In this document: positions 35,750-46,674 of the stretch, in pieces
How the letters are laid out: the number at the start of each line of letters is the position of its first letter
Position numbering within the stretch: position 1 is the first letter of the stretch
Assembly: GCA_021399445.1 (NCBI GenBank)
Contig: JAJTUQ010000002.1
Location: 5,084,001-5,148,000, forward strand
Direction of reading: 5' to 3'
Source: Xylogone sp. PMI_703
Lineage: Eukaryota; Ascomycota; Leotiomycetes
Length of the DNA: 64,000 nucleotides
The notes under the pieces: model-generated
What the model was told of the DNA's origin: nothing
The model's database searches: none
What the model saw: only the letters and a program-made list of their open reading frames with translations
Position numbers and translations under genes: made by a program

Positions 35750-36610
35750 CTTGAGGCTCTATTGTGTAGGCGTTGTTAGGGCTTTGTCACCGTACTTGTA
35801 CTGTACGTACAGTACACGAAAGCTCCAACCCTGGTCAGCTTCACAGACCAGGCAGTCGGTCGGAGAGCCAGCCCTTGAAATGAAGTGAAACTGATGGGGG
35901 AACCACAATTAATAGAGCATCAGCTCTGAGGAGCTCGAGAGACAATGAAGTGATGCTCAATGAAGGAAACGGGCGAGCTGGATACCGAGGATGGGTGGTG
36001 AAGGGTGGGACGGAAGGAGCAGATGATGTTATGGTCATCTCAAGCGCTAACCGGGCTTGATTGGTGGGAACCGTCCATGTGGTTACTGATGGCAGCGTGC
36101 CGCAGGTCCCCTTGCCGCCCCGGGTTTAGGCTGCTTCCAACTTTGCTGTGCCTGATCTCCATCCATCCTCACCGTTCGATCTGCGCAGAACAGGCCATAC
36201 TCCTTTGCATGGCCGAGAATCGCAGCCATAGCTACAGCTCTGCCACCGTCGGACCGCGTGAATTTGTGAGAAGAAAATATCGGAATCATGGTTATCTAAG
36301 GTTATATTCGATGCATGGTCCGAGGACCAACCCGCGGTATGCAAGATGACCAGGTCTCCCGCAACCCCACCTCCGCGTGCTTTGCTAGCTGCAAGCTATT
36401 ATAGCATCAGCGAATGCGCCCTGCGAGATGCACGCCAAAGTTGATTATTCAAGAACTGGTAGATAGTGCATCTTAAACTACTTCAGATTCGAGTATGTGT
36501 AAAATCATCCTTCTCTAAAGGCCATATTAATGTGACAAGCACCCAAGTCCTCTAGCACAACTAGATACTTTGTTTCAACGCACAAGTACCCCGCTATTCC
36601 GACTGTCAAC
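35750..36610. promoter_or_regulatory. Divergent promoter ABCG / aminotransferase
   Basis: 861 bp between divergent starts. It contains a perfect 20-bp palindrome at 35797-35816. Short overlapping frames on both strands around 36000-36350 lack motifs. Confidence 0.4.
35797..35816. repeat. Perfect 20-bp palindrome
   Basis: The sequence TGTACTGTAC followed by its exact reverse complement GTACAGTACA, with no spacer, 47 bp upstream of the ABCG ATG. It could be a dimeric transcription-factor site or a hairpin in the 5' leader. Confidence 0.8.
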
Positions 36611-37847
36611 ATGGTGAAAGTTCCTCCTTTCGACGTTGAGCAAGTATGTACTTACGCCCTGTGCCTGCCAAGGCTAACATATATATAAGTGGATGGACGA
36701 GTACGAGCTTACCCCTGGGGTCCTTAACATCGCGGAAACCTGTGCAGCTTCGATCTCGATCGATGATCTTGTAGCTCTCTCTGAAGACTCAAATACTGGG
36801 AATCCTATTAAGACATCCACCAAGCTTGCATACGGAGCCATTCGAGGTTCAGATGCTCTCCGAGGACGCTTAGCGGCGCTATACTCAGTTAGAGCAACGG
36901 TTCCTCTATCCCAGGAAAACATACTCATTACTCCAGGCGCAATTGCTGCAAACTTCCTCCTCCTTTATACGTTGATTGGTCCTGGAGATCATGTCATATG
37001 TGTATATCCTACATACCAACAACTATATTCGGTCCCAGAAAGTTTGGGAGCCGAGGTCTCATTGTGGAAATTAAAGGAGCAGCAGAAGTTTATGCCCGAT
37101 GTAGCAGAGTTATCTAACTTGGTAAAAGAAAACACAAAGATGATTATCTTGAACAATCCAAACAACCCAACAGGTGCTACTATCCCAAAATCTACCCTAA
37201 AGTCCATCGTGGAGTTTGCAAGAGAACGAAATATTATCGTGTTTTCAGACGAAGTCTACCGGCCCCTCTTTCATGGTGTATCTCCTATCGACGCTGAATA
37301 TCCTCCCTCAATTCTTTCACTCGGCTACGAGAAGACTATTGCGACCGGTTCAATGTCAAAAGCCTACTCTCTAGCAGGTATTCGGGTGGGATGGATTGCA
37401 TCTCGAGACCACAATATCATAGAGTCCATACAAACAGCCAGGGACTACACGACGATAAGTGTTTCACAGCTAGACGACCAGATTGCCAGTTATGCTATGT
37501 CCAATTCTGTTATCCATGCTCTCCTGGCTCGAAATATAAATCTGGCAAAGACAAACGTCTCAATACTAGAAGAATTTATCCGCAGGCACAGCTCTGTATG
37601 CTCGTGGGTAAAGCCCACTGGAGGTACCACAGCCTTTGTAAAGTTTTCACAGAAAGGACAACCTGTGAACGATGAAAAATTCTGCGTTGATGTTATAGAG
37701 AAGACAAAAGTTATGTTTCTTCCGGGATCCAAATGCTTCGGCCCGGAATTTCAAGGCTACATCCGCATTGGTTTTGTCTGTGAGACAGCTGTACTCATTG
37801 AAGCTTTAGACAAACTGGGAACTTATATTCAAGAACATCTTTACTAA
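36611..37847 (+). CDS. PLP-dependent class I/II aminotransferase
   Basis: Two exons (36611-36643, 36690-37847; 46-bp intron) give 396 residues, normal for fold-type I aminotransferases. The short first exon adds MVKVPPFDVEQ, which completes the FDVEQWMDEYE start common in this fungal subgroup. Visible features: YGAIRGSDALR, the cofactor loop ITPGAIAANFL, NNPNNPTGA, the PLP-phenol Asp in VFSDEVYRPL, the Schiff-base Lys in ATGSMSKAYSLAGIRVGW, and the substrate-carboxylate Arg in GYIRIGF. The substrate is not determinable. It is cytosolic, and no metabolic partner lies beside it. Confidence 0.9.
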
Positions 37848-38558
37848 GGTTAATAAAATGAGGCATTTGCTTAAATCTGCAAATACAATATTTGAGATTA
37901 ACCCGCTATAATACTAAGAGATTACCATGCTTTAAGCAAATGGTGTATTTCGTGTCTGCAAGCCAATGTACAGATATCAGTTCCCCCTTTAACTGAGGTA
38001 TCCTAATATACCCGCGTCTTTCAAATAATAACCAGTGGGATAATGAGTAGTTCTCATGATCAAGATGCATAAATAGAATCTACATATTGTGTAGCGTCAT
38101 GAGAATAGCACGCTACGGGCATTTGTGGACGCTATATCATTATGGGAGGGCCTCCAATTGTCCGCTTAAATCAATGATATCGATTTGGTACTGTACGCTT
38201 AGATCATGTATTCGAGATATCGTCCCCTTTTTTTACAGTTTTTAGCTGCTTTTCCGAACTATGCAGTGAAAAGTTGCTTTGACATATGAGCAGTATGTGA
38301 ATTATATCTTGGCTTCTAAGATTGTTCAAGAAATCTAATAGAGTGAAAAACTCAAACTTCGGGTCTAGGAGGCATAGGCAGCCGTTAGTATTTGTCTTTC
38401 GCTGTCATTTCTATCCCTCACGTTGTTATTTCGATCTCTGACCTATCGGTGCAGGGGTGAATTACACTACAACTGCATTACCTGTCTCCTAGGCTCGAAG
38501 CAGACCGTTGAATTGTCCCTTCTGTAGGTAATTAAATTTCTCCTCTTCTATTTTGGCA

Positions 38559-38605
<47 letters not shown>

Positions 38606-38713
38606 GCGCGTCTTCATGTCACCCACCTACAATCTCTTCTCTTCGACATAACTTGCCTGACCTGAATTGATCCTAAGACTTTAGATACGGTGTTCAGTTG
38701 TCAACCAATAACC
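37848..38713. other. Intergenic with CT microsatellite
   Basis: About 870 bp between two plus-strand genes. The only structured element is the CT run at 38562-38603, about 110 bp before the SET-gene ATG. Confidence 0.5.
38562..38603. repeat. (CT)n microsatellite
   Basis: About 21 uninterrupted CT units. Pyrimidine tracts are common just upstream of fungal start sites, so this may lie in the core promoter or leader of the SET gene. Length is probably polymorphic. Confidence 0.95.
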
Positions 38714-39675
38714 ATGACTTCAGTATCACATAATCATGCTAGTTTTCTAGCAACAGCTGCGGAATTCGACGCCTGGCTGGCTCGATGGAGCTGGGACTGG
38801 AAGGTCAGCGTTCGTAAACCCTTTGGTGAACTATGGAGTACATATATCTAATCTTGACATGACAGGACAAGACAAGGCCAGGCACTCTGGCATGCAAGCC
38901 CCCTGCTGGGCAGAATCAGGAGCACGACGGAGCCAAGAAAGACGAAGTTGGAGAACGACTGATAACTCCCTCTCCATCCTCCACAACCAATATTCCAACA
39001 GAGCCGATCTTGGCAATAGAATTCTTTGAGGTGAAGTGGACCCAAGAAAAGGGATTTGCAGCATTTGCAAATACGGATATCGAGTGCGGAACCACCATTC
39101 TTATAGAGCCAGCTCTCCTAGAGGCTACAGATGCTACTATTTTTGCCGCATTTGACAGACTTACGCCTGAAGAGAAGGAAAGATATCTGAAACTCAGTTC
39201 ATTCGACGAGCTCCATGAAAGCAAAATCGCTTCTATCTTTATGACAAACAGGTATTTACCCCTGGAGATTCCCTGTTAGTATAATTCACGGCAAAAGATG
39301 CCCAAGAGTCTTGGAATCCGAGACAGAGTTGCAAGCACTGTCGTACAACCCGCTGATTGCGATAACAGGTTCACCACCTCCAAAGGCAAATGCGGAATTT
39401 TTCTGGTTGCATCCCGCTTCAATCACGCTTGTAGACCAAACCAAACATGCTCATACACCTGGAACGAGAAAGACAAATCTCTTTATGTAAAAGCAAACAA
39501 ACCCATCAAGAAAGGCTCAGAAATCACAATCTGCTATACCGACATCAGAGAATACTTATACTGGAACTATGGCTTCTTCTGTACCTGTGATTCTTGCCCA
39601 CCGGTTGAAGAGGCAGCCAGAATACACGCTCGTCTATTTCCTAAGGGCTGTAAGGCTGGCTCTTCAGGCTGGTGA
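38714..39675 (+). CDS. SET-domain protein (putative lysine methyltransferase)
   Basis: Three exons (38714-38803, 38866-39251, 39369-39675) give 260 residues. The SET fold is recognisable: EVKWTQEKGFAAFANTDIECG (SET-I start), FNHACRPN (the NHxCxPN cofactor motif), KKGSEITICYTD with the catalytic Tyr region, and post-SET cysteines FFCTCDSC. A short variable N-terminal part is rich in Lys/Glu/Pro. The second intron is 117 bp, long for this window, but its removal joins FMTNR to FTTSKGKCGIF as seen in relatives. The substrate may be histone or non-histone; unknown. Confidence 0.82.
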
Positions 39676-40440
39676 CTTTCAAGCTCATTAGACACAATAT
39701 ATTGGTGGTGGTCTCATATTTAAGAAATGGTTCGGCAAATTTTAGGTATTTGAATTGGTTTCATCTCATCCTTTTAATCTATGATTATTTCACTATGGGA
39801 GACGGAGAAATTTATATGGGATCGAATTGGCGGCTCTCGTTGGGTCGGGTTTTCTTTCACTTTTATAGCCCTCATACTGCTATTGATCTATGTGTGTCTA
39901 GTGTAAAACAGACCCATTTCATATTTCCCATAGTTTGAAAATATCCTAAACGTCGTGCAGGCCATTTGGAGCGAGAGAACGTTTCCTAAAATAGGTTAAT
40001 CATTACTGAAATCGCATCTCTCGGAAAACGCAGTATTGACAACGGCTATATCATCATGTGGCACCAGTAGCTGAAATAGATGCTACTTTAGTACGTAACT
40101 TGAGTTGAGTTTCATATCTATTTTCATATGGCACACTAGTATGTACAATTCGGCGCCCTGTAGACCAACCTTTCCCTTTTCATAGTCATGTTCGTACTTT
40201 TCCCATTATTTATCATAATGTAGTCTAAATAGGTATACCACTCATTGCAAAGCCCCGGTTGCAATACAATGAAGAAAAAAATTCAAAATCTAGTAAGACA
40301 AGAGGTATAAAGAGTCAGACATTCTCAGACATTCTTATTTCTTATGTCTGTCAGTTAAGGCTTTTTCGTGCTTGGCAATTAATTCCTTTCTATATATCTA
40401 TCAGTACTCTAGTTCATCAATGAGAGACTGACGTTAAAAC
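39676..40440. other. Convergent 3' spacer
   Basis: 765 bp between the SET gene and MEF1, which converge. An 88-codon frame at 39672-39938 is low-complexity and without motif. Nothing else is seen. Confidence 0.5.
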
Positions 40441-42960
40441 TTACTGTAATTGCATAGGTGCAGGGTTGTAGTGGCTAAATTCCATACCGAACTCTCCTTT
40501 CCCCTGGGTAGCTGCTCTCAACTGCGAGCTAAAGCCGAACATGGAATTTAAGCTACAGTCTGCTGTCAAAGTAAAATCTTCAGGTCCTATCTCGGTTTCG
40601 TTGATGATGGCATTTCTTTTGTTTAGAAGACCCACAATATTACCCTGGAACTCGTTCGGTGCTGTGATTGTCGTCTTCATCATGGGCTCAAGAACTTGGG
40701 CTTTTGCTTCTTTGAAAGCTTTACGGAAGGCCTGCTGAGTAGCGATCTTGAATGACATTTCAGAAGAGTCGGTCATATGTGTCGCTCCATCATTAATGAC
40801 CATATGAGTTGCCAGAACTGGATGGCCAATAAGAGGACCTTTTTCACAGGATGCAAGGAACCCTTTCTCGCAAGCAAATAGGAATTTTTCCGAAATAGAG
40901 CCCCCAGTGACCTCCTCTTTGAAAGTAGATTGTCCATAGCCATGTTCAGTTGGAGGAATCGGTTCCATGAAACCCACAACTCGAGCGTAATCTCCGGCAC
41001 CTCCAGTTTGTTTCTTAAGGGTATGGTCAAATTCGACACGTTCCGTGATAGTCTCTCGATAAGCCACTTGAGGTTTACCGGTCTCGACCTCAACTTTGTA
41101 TTCACGACGCATTCGCTCAACATAGATATCGAGATGCAATTCACCCATACCTGAGATAATAGTTTCCTGACTCTCCGGGTCGACATGCACTCGGAAGGTA
41201 GGATCTTCACGCTGGAAACGATTCATTGCCTTGCTGAAATTCGCTGTATCTTTTGTAGCTTTTGGCTTAATCGATAACGAAATAACTGGATCTGGAACGA
41301 ACATCGAGGACATGGTGTAGGGAAGACCACCGTCGGTGAATGTGTCACCAGATGCGCAATCAACGCCAAATACGGCGCATATTTCCCCTGCATTAATCTC
41401 GGGGACTTCCTCCATCTCATTCGAATGCATTCGGACGATACGGGGCACTTTAACTCTCTTATCCGTCCTTGAATTGAACACGTTCATGCCTTTCTTCAAT
41501 GTGCCCTGATAAACCCGAATGTAAGTCAACTGTCCATAGTTGCTCTCTTCCAACTTAAATGCCAGGCCTACGAACGGTTCGGAGCTGTAAGAAATGAGCT
41601 TAACAGGAGCCTCGCCTTTGTGCATGTCCAGAGCCAACGTCTCTGTTTCAGATGGATTTGGGAGATAGTCGCAAACCGCGTCCAACATCGGTTGAATCGA
41701 TTTATCGGCCAAAGCGCTTCCCATAAGAACTGGTGTAAATTTAAGTGATATTGTCGCCCGACGAATCGCGGCCTTCATCTGTTCTTCAGTTGGAATCTGT
41801 TCGTCCAAGTATATTTCGGCAATCTCATCATCGACATCTGCTAATGTCTCAATGAGCATTTTTCTCCTCTCTTCTGCAACTGGTTTGACATCATCGGGTA
41901 TCACATCGGATTCTCTGATAATCTCTCCCCTCGGGCCTTCATTATAGATTGCTTTCATCCTTATCAAGTCTACGACACCTTGGAAGTTATCTTCAGAGCC
42001 GATTGGAACCTGCAACGCTGCTGCTGGCATCCGAAGCTTTTGATTTATCTGATCAATCGCTTTGAACGGGTTTGCACCCATCCGGTCCATCTTATTGATA
42101 AAACTGATGCGAGGAACATTATATCTCCGCATCTGTCTGTCAACAGTGATAGTTTGACTCTGGACCCCACTGACAGCGCAGAGAATCATAACTGCACCAT
42201 CTAACACTCTCAAAGCCCTCTCAACTTCAATGGTAAAATCTATGTGGCCTGGTGTGTCAATAAGATTGATGTGGTACGTCTTTTCTTCGCCGTTTTCGAC
42301 CTTTTTCCAGTCACAGTAGGTAGCAGCAGATTGAATTGTGATTCCCTTCTCTCTCTCCAACTCCATGGAATCCATCTTTGCTCCAACGGCATCTTTGCCC
42401 CTAACTTCGTGAATAGCATTGATTCGGCCGGTATAGAAAAGGACTCGTTCAGTTGCAGTTGTTTTACCACTGTCAATATGGGCCTATACCTATTAGTATA
42501 TTGATATGTACTTCAACTTTTAATGAAGTGCCACTTACAGCAATACCTATATTTCGAAGTCTACCTAGCCTAGTGGTTTCTGCTGGATCGAGGTTCTCAA
42601 TTATCGTAGCTTGAGATTCACCTACCGTATCCGTGGGGCCGGGTCTGAGCCTATATCGTTTGGTCAATCCCCATTAAACAAAAACAGCTACATAGTGTTC
42701 GCAAAGTTTTGAGGTAACCGTAAGTGCATTACTCACACAGCTTCTGCGGCTCCACTTCTAAATCTCCATGATTGAGAAAAATATCGCCTCGATGCTCGCC
42801 CACCAGCACTAAGAGTATTTGCTAGATAAGAATTTCTAGCTACTGGGCTAATCTGAGGAGCATTTGAACACAGAAACCTCGGGCGCACTGCGGAACCAAT
42901 TGACGATGCAATTGATGCTTCAGCAGATGCTGCGACTCGAATAGCTCTGTGTGCCCTCAT
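40441..42960 (-). CDS. MEF1: Mitochondrial translation elongation factor G (EF-G1)
   Basis: Three exons (42960-42737, 42650-42539, 42483-40441) give 792 residues. EF-G1 is the GTPase that translocates tRNA and mRNA on mitoribosomes. The first about 75 residues are an Arg/Ser/Ala-rich import presequence ([25 protein letters not shown]). GTPase motifs: AHIDSGKTT (113-121), the switch region [21 protein letters not shown] and NKMDRMGA. Domains II-V follow, with [15 protein letters not shown] and the C-terminal block [15 protein letters not shown]. Introns are 86 and 55 bp. A TTG in frame within the second exon region is not a start; splicing joins EAV to [10 protein letters not shown]. It is divergent from polymerase kappa with 289 bp between. 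Confidence 0.95.
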
Positions 42961-43088
42961 AATAGCGACCCCAACTTCTTGAAAACTATGTACTGATCTT
43001 AGACCCTAGTACCTGTATACTTTTTCCCTTTTTAACTTTTTAGCGGAACTTCCCGAACCAGGGTCCTCGGAGCTCCGTGTAAATTACA

Positions 43089-43096
43089 TCACGTGA
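43089..43096. promoter_or_regulatory. TCACGTGA palindrome between MEF1 and polymerase kappa
   Basis: An eight-base E-box palindrome within the 289-bp shared promoter (42961-43249), 129 bp from the MEF1 ATG and 154 bp from the polymerase kappa ATG. It is a candidate bHLH (Cbf1-like) site. Confidence 0.4.
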
Positions 43097-43249
43097 GGAC
43101 GCGATCCTCAAAGTCGCGACTAACTGGGAGAGATGTGTAAACAGAATATTTCTTGAAAATTTTTGGGGCGATCATATAGAATCCCAAATGGCTAGATGGA
43201 TTAGAGCTAAATTAAGTAGTCGGGCTTCTTCGTAGCCTTTTCTGTCGAT

Positions 43250-45155
43250 ATGACTACCGCCCCAGATCAGGCGATTACTCAAGACCGGAATGAGAAGCAT
43301 AAAACACTCAAGTACTCCCTGTTAGGGCCATCATTAACCAAATCTGGTCAAGATAATGTAGACCAGAAGAAGGTATGTCGATTGTGGTAACAAGGATCTT
43401 TCCATTCACACTTTGCGATAGGTTGGAGAGATTATTTATAATGCCTCGAAAGGGTCCAAGTTTTTCAATCATGAGGAGGTTAGGGACAAGACCTTGACAC
43501 AGAAGATTGACCAAATTTTGGAAAAGAAGAGGCAGCTAGAAAAGCTGGACCTGACTTCTGATTTAAGAAAAGCGGATGAATATATCACGGAGCTAGAGCT
43601 TTCCCGAGACTTAACCCAGATATTGGTCCATATCGATTGCGACGCGTTCTATGCAGCAGTTGAACAACTTGATCGGCCTGAGTTGAAAGAATTGCCTTTT
43701 GCCGTAGGAAAAGGCGTGCTAACAACTTGCAACTATCATGCCAGGAAATTTGGCTGTAGGAGTGGCATGGCAGCATTTGTGGCCAAAAAGCTGTGTCCTG
43801 AACTTATTCTGTTACCATTGAATTTTGAGAAATACACTGCGAAAGCACAAGAGGTCCGGAAGATACTTGCTGAGTACGATCCTCGGTTCGAAAGTGCAAG
43901 TATCGATGAAGCATATCTCAATATCACAGAATATTGTGAACGAAATGATATTGATCCCGAGGAGGCCGTCCAACAACTACGGAGAGAAGTACATGAAACG
44001 ACCAAAATCACGGTATCTGCTGGTATAGCGGCCAATGCTAAGTTGTCAAAAATTTGTTCTAATAAGAATAAACCAAATGGGCAATTTGCACTACCGAGAG
44101 AAAGGAATGCCATCATGGCATTCATGCGAGACCTTCCTACCAGACAAGTAAATGGTATTGGGAGGGTCTTTGAGAGAGAACTCGACGCTATAGGGGTCAA
44201 GACTTGTGGAGATATATACCAACACCGAAAATATCTTTCAAAACTCTTTGGTGATAAAGCATTTAAATTCCTCATCCAATGTCACCTAGGTCTTGGAAGG
44301 ACGAAAATTCAACCTGCAGAGGAGTATGAGCGTAAAAGCGTTGGAACTGAAAGTACCTTTGCCGATATGAGTGGCCATGTCGCATTACGAGATAAACTTC
44401 GGAAAACGGCTGAGGATTTAGAGAAGGACATGAAGAAAGCAGAATGCAAAGGCAGGACACTAGTATTGAAAATCAAGCTACATACTTACGAGGTATTTAC
44501 AAGGCAACTCATCCTGCCCAAAGCTATCTACCTCGCCGACGATTTATATAAGTATTCGCTTCCAATGCTTGCTAAGCTAGAACAAGAGTTTCCTGGACTC
44601 CGTCTACGCCTCATGGGCCTCAGGTGTACACATCTCGTCAGCATGAAAAAACCAGATACAATGGCCTTTTTTGGGTTCAGAAAGCGTCCCGATAGTACAC
44701 AAGATACAGCAAAAAGGAAAGCCGATTGTCTTGATGAAGATGGATGGGAGAAGTTACCGGATGAGCTTCTTTTCGAAAACGCTGAGCGGGAGGAGCGGGA
44801 AGAAGAGTTCGAGGAACTGGAAAACTTGAGCCAGCAAGATGAAGAGGATAAACGGAGACGGCATGGGAAGGAGATAGTGCCTAATCCCACGAGAACACCT
44901 GAGTCTCCGGAGGAATTCTGGGATTGCCCTGTCTGTCTAAGACCGCAATCCGCAGATGAGAGAGAGTTCAATGACCACATTGACCTCTGTCTCTCGAGAC
45001 AAACAATTAGGGATGCGGTGCAGGAAACAGCCATTCCTTCAACCATCTGCAGAGATTCTGCACCAATTCATAAGAAGGCGAAGCTGAATGACCGCGGAAA
45101 AGACAGGTCTGCGGCAGGAGATCCTAGACAGTTACGGTTAAATTTTGGTTCATAA
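43250..45155 (+). CDS. POLK: Translesion DNA polymerase kappa (Y family)
   Basis: Two exons (43250-43372, 43422-45155; 49-bp intron) give 618 residues. It copies past bulky minor-groove lesions. The N-clasp of kappa is present (SLLGPSLTKSGQ, IIYNASKGSKFF). Catalytic motifs are VHIDCDAFYAAVE (metal-binding acidic residues near 113) and SASIDEAYL. The helix-hairpin region (RQVNGIGRVFERELDAIGV) and the little finger (RKSVGTESTF, GRTLVLKIKLHTYEVF) follow. Near the C-terminus FWDCPVCLRPQ with FNDHIDLC forms a C2HC UBZ4-type ubiquitin-binding finger; the extreme C-terminus is basic and ends RLNFGS. Kappa rather than eta or Rev1 is favoured by the N-clasp and the KFG-type context. Confidence 0.94.
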
Positions 45156-45434
45156 AACAGACGATTGGAGTACGGAACTTGCATAGCGTGGCCAGCATTC
45201 CAGGGCGTTGAGGATAATAGAATAATATAGTAACATATCTTTCCCTTGAGGAAGAGTTACATGGAATGATGATGGAACGAAATATCCAGAAAACACCACC
45301 TTACGAACACAACCCATTTATAGCATAATCATAACTACATTGCCGATATTCCTTTCGTTATTTTATCGCACTACTGTGTCCCAGCGTCCCACCCTTAAAG
45401 ATGATTTCCTTTTAACGCCATAGAGTTAAATCAA

Positions 45435-46084
45435 TTAAGCACCACCCTCGCGCTTGGCATACTCGTCCTCGATTCTCTCCTCATAAAGAGCATCGGCATT
45501 CGGAACTGAAGCTGTCGGATCCTCTTTCAATACCCCATCCCGGATCAGGTCTTCGACTTTCGGTCGATGTTGGATCTTCTCATTCAAGCTATCAACACGC
45601 ATGTGTTTCTCAAGTTCTTTTTGTTGGCCTTGGATAGCTGGTGCTGCATTCGAGTCGGGGAGGATGTTGCCTGAGGGTATTGTGAGCAAGCGAGTTTGGT
45701 AGAGGACCTCACGGGAAAAAGAAGCATGGTTGGGTAAACTTGAACTTGAACTTACGATCAACCAGATCTTTCCGCTCAGGCCTGTGCTCGAGGCCTTTCT
45801 TCAACGAGTCCGAAACTCGGTGGCGCTCAAGCTCATACTGAGCCTGCTGGATAGCTCTATTACCCCGCATTAGCTATACTATTCTCTTCAGCTTCTCGCT
45901 CGAACTTGTTAACTCACGGTGCAGCATTTGAGTCAAGTAGAATGTGTCGATCTCTAAGTTCCTTCTGATCGGGGCGGTGTTGTAGATGCTTTTCCAAGGA
46001 ATTCTGGCGGGCACGACCTTCACTGACTGGAGAGATAGGAGTCTCGTCAATAACAGACTCACGGGGTTCCTGCTGGTCGGACAT
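45435..46084 (-). CDS. RPEL-repeat protein, 167 residues
   Basis: Three exons (46084-45918, 45856-45756, 45670-45435) give 167 residues. Three RPEL motifs are spaced exactly 44 residues apart, with the RP pairs at residues 37, 81 and 125: HLQHRPDQKELRDRHILLD, LEHRPERKDLVDRNILPD and IQHRPKVEDLIRDGVLKED. In animals (MRTF, Phactr) RPEL motifs bind G-actin; in fungi the role is not established to my knowledge. Between the motifs is a repeated SNAAPAIQ segment, so each unit is a full 44-residue duplication. The protein is acidic at its end (EERIEDEYAKREGG), with no signal peptide. Introns are 61 and 85 bp. Confidence 0.88.
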
Positions 46085-46674
46085 TGTAGGTACTCAGTAG
46101 GGCCTTTTCTTTTGACCGTTATATGAAGTCAGATTATTGTTTATATAGTCTCAGAAAAAAAGTAGCTTGGTGAAATCAGTGAGCTGAGGTGTTGTTGTGG
46201 CCTGTCAATCCTGTCAGATGTCTTAATGCCCAGAGGGGCAAATCGTGACGCCAGTGGACCCTGCCCCTCCTTCTCCACAGCAACGTCAATAATCACCCGC
46301 AGCAACCCCTGTCTCGCCACTACGTGTAACCTTACAAGGACTACTTCTCACTGTTGGAACGACCAGCTCAAAGCTCTCGAACTTTAACTTGAAGGAGTTA
46401 TGGTACTCGGAAAAATTTCCCTGATAATCTTTATGATTTTATTGCTTGTTAGCAATCGCGAAGGTCGGGAAACTGTTACATAAGTTTTGGACTAGCATTC
46501 AATCAGTAATGGATCATCGAGCAGTCGTTAATATAGTCACGTGATACCGCGACGAGGAAACGCGTTGATGCCTGACAGACACGCTCTCCATCTTAAATGC
46601 GTGATACCCATCTGGTAGTCTAGCCTCAAGTATTGCTGTAGGCTGAATGTCTACACTGTAGCTCGCTCCTAATA
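46085..46674. promoter_or_regulatory. Divergent promoter RPEL gene / nbs1
   Basis: 590 bp between divergent starts. Near the nbs1 side are TCACGTGA (46537-46544) and ACGCGT (46560-46565), 131 and 110 bp upstream of the nbs1 ATG. The same two cores occur close together upstream of mre11. Confidence 0.4.

Noticed and set aside
19838..39675. Secondary-metabolite cluster (ADH, ABC transporter, aminotransferase, SET protein)
   Set aside because: No backbone synthase; the genes are dispersed among housekeeping genes such as arp3 and TFB4.
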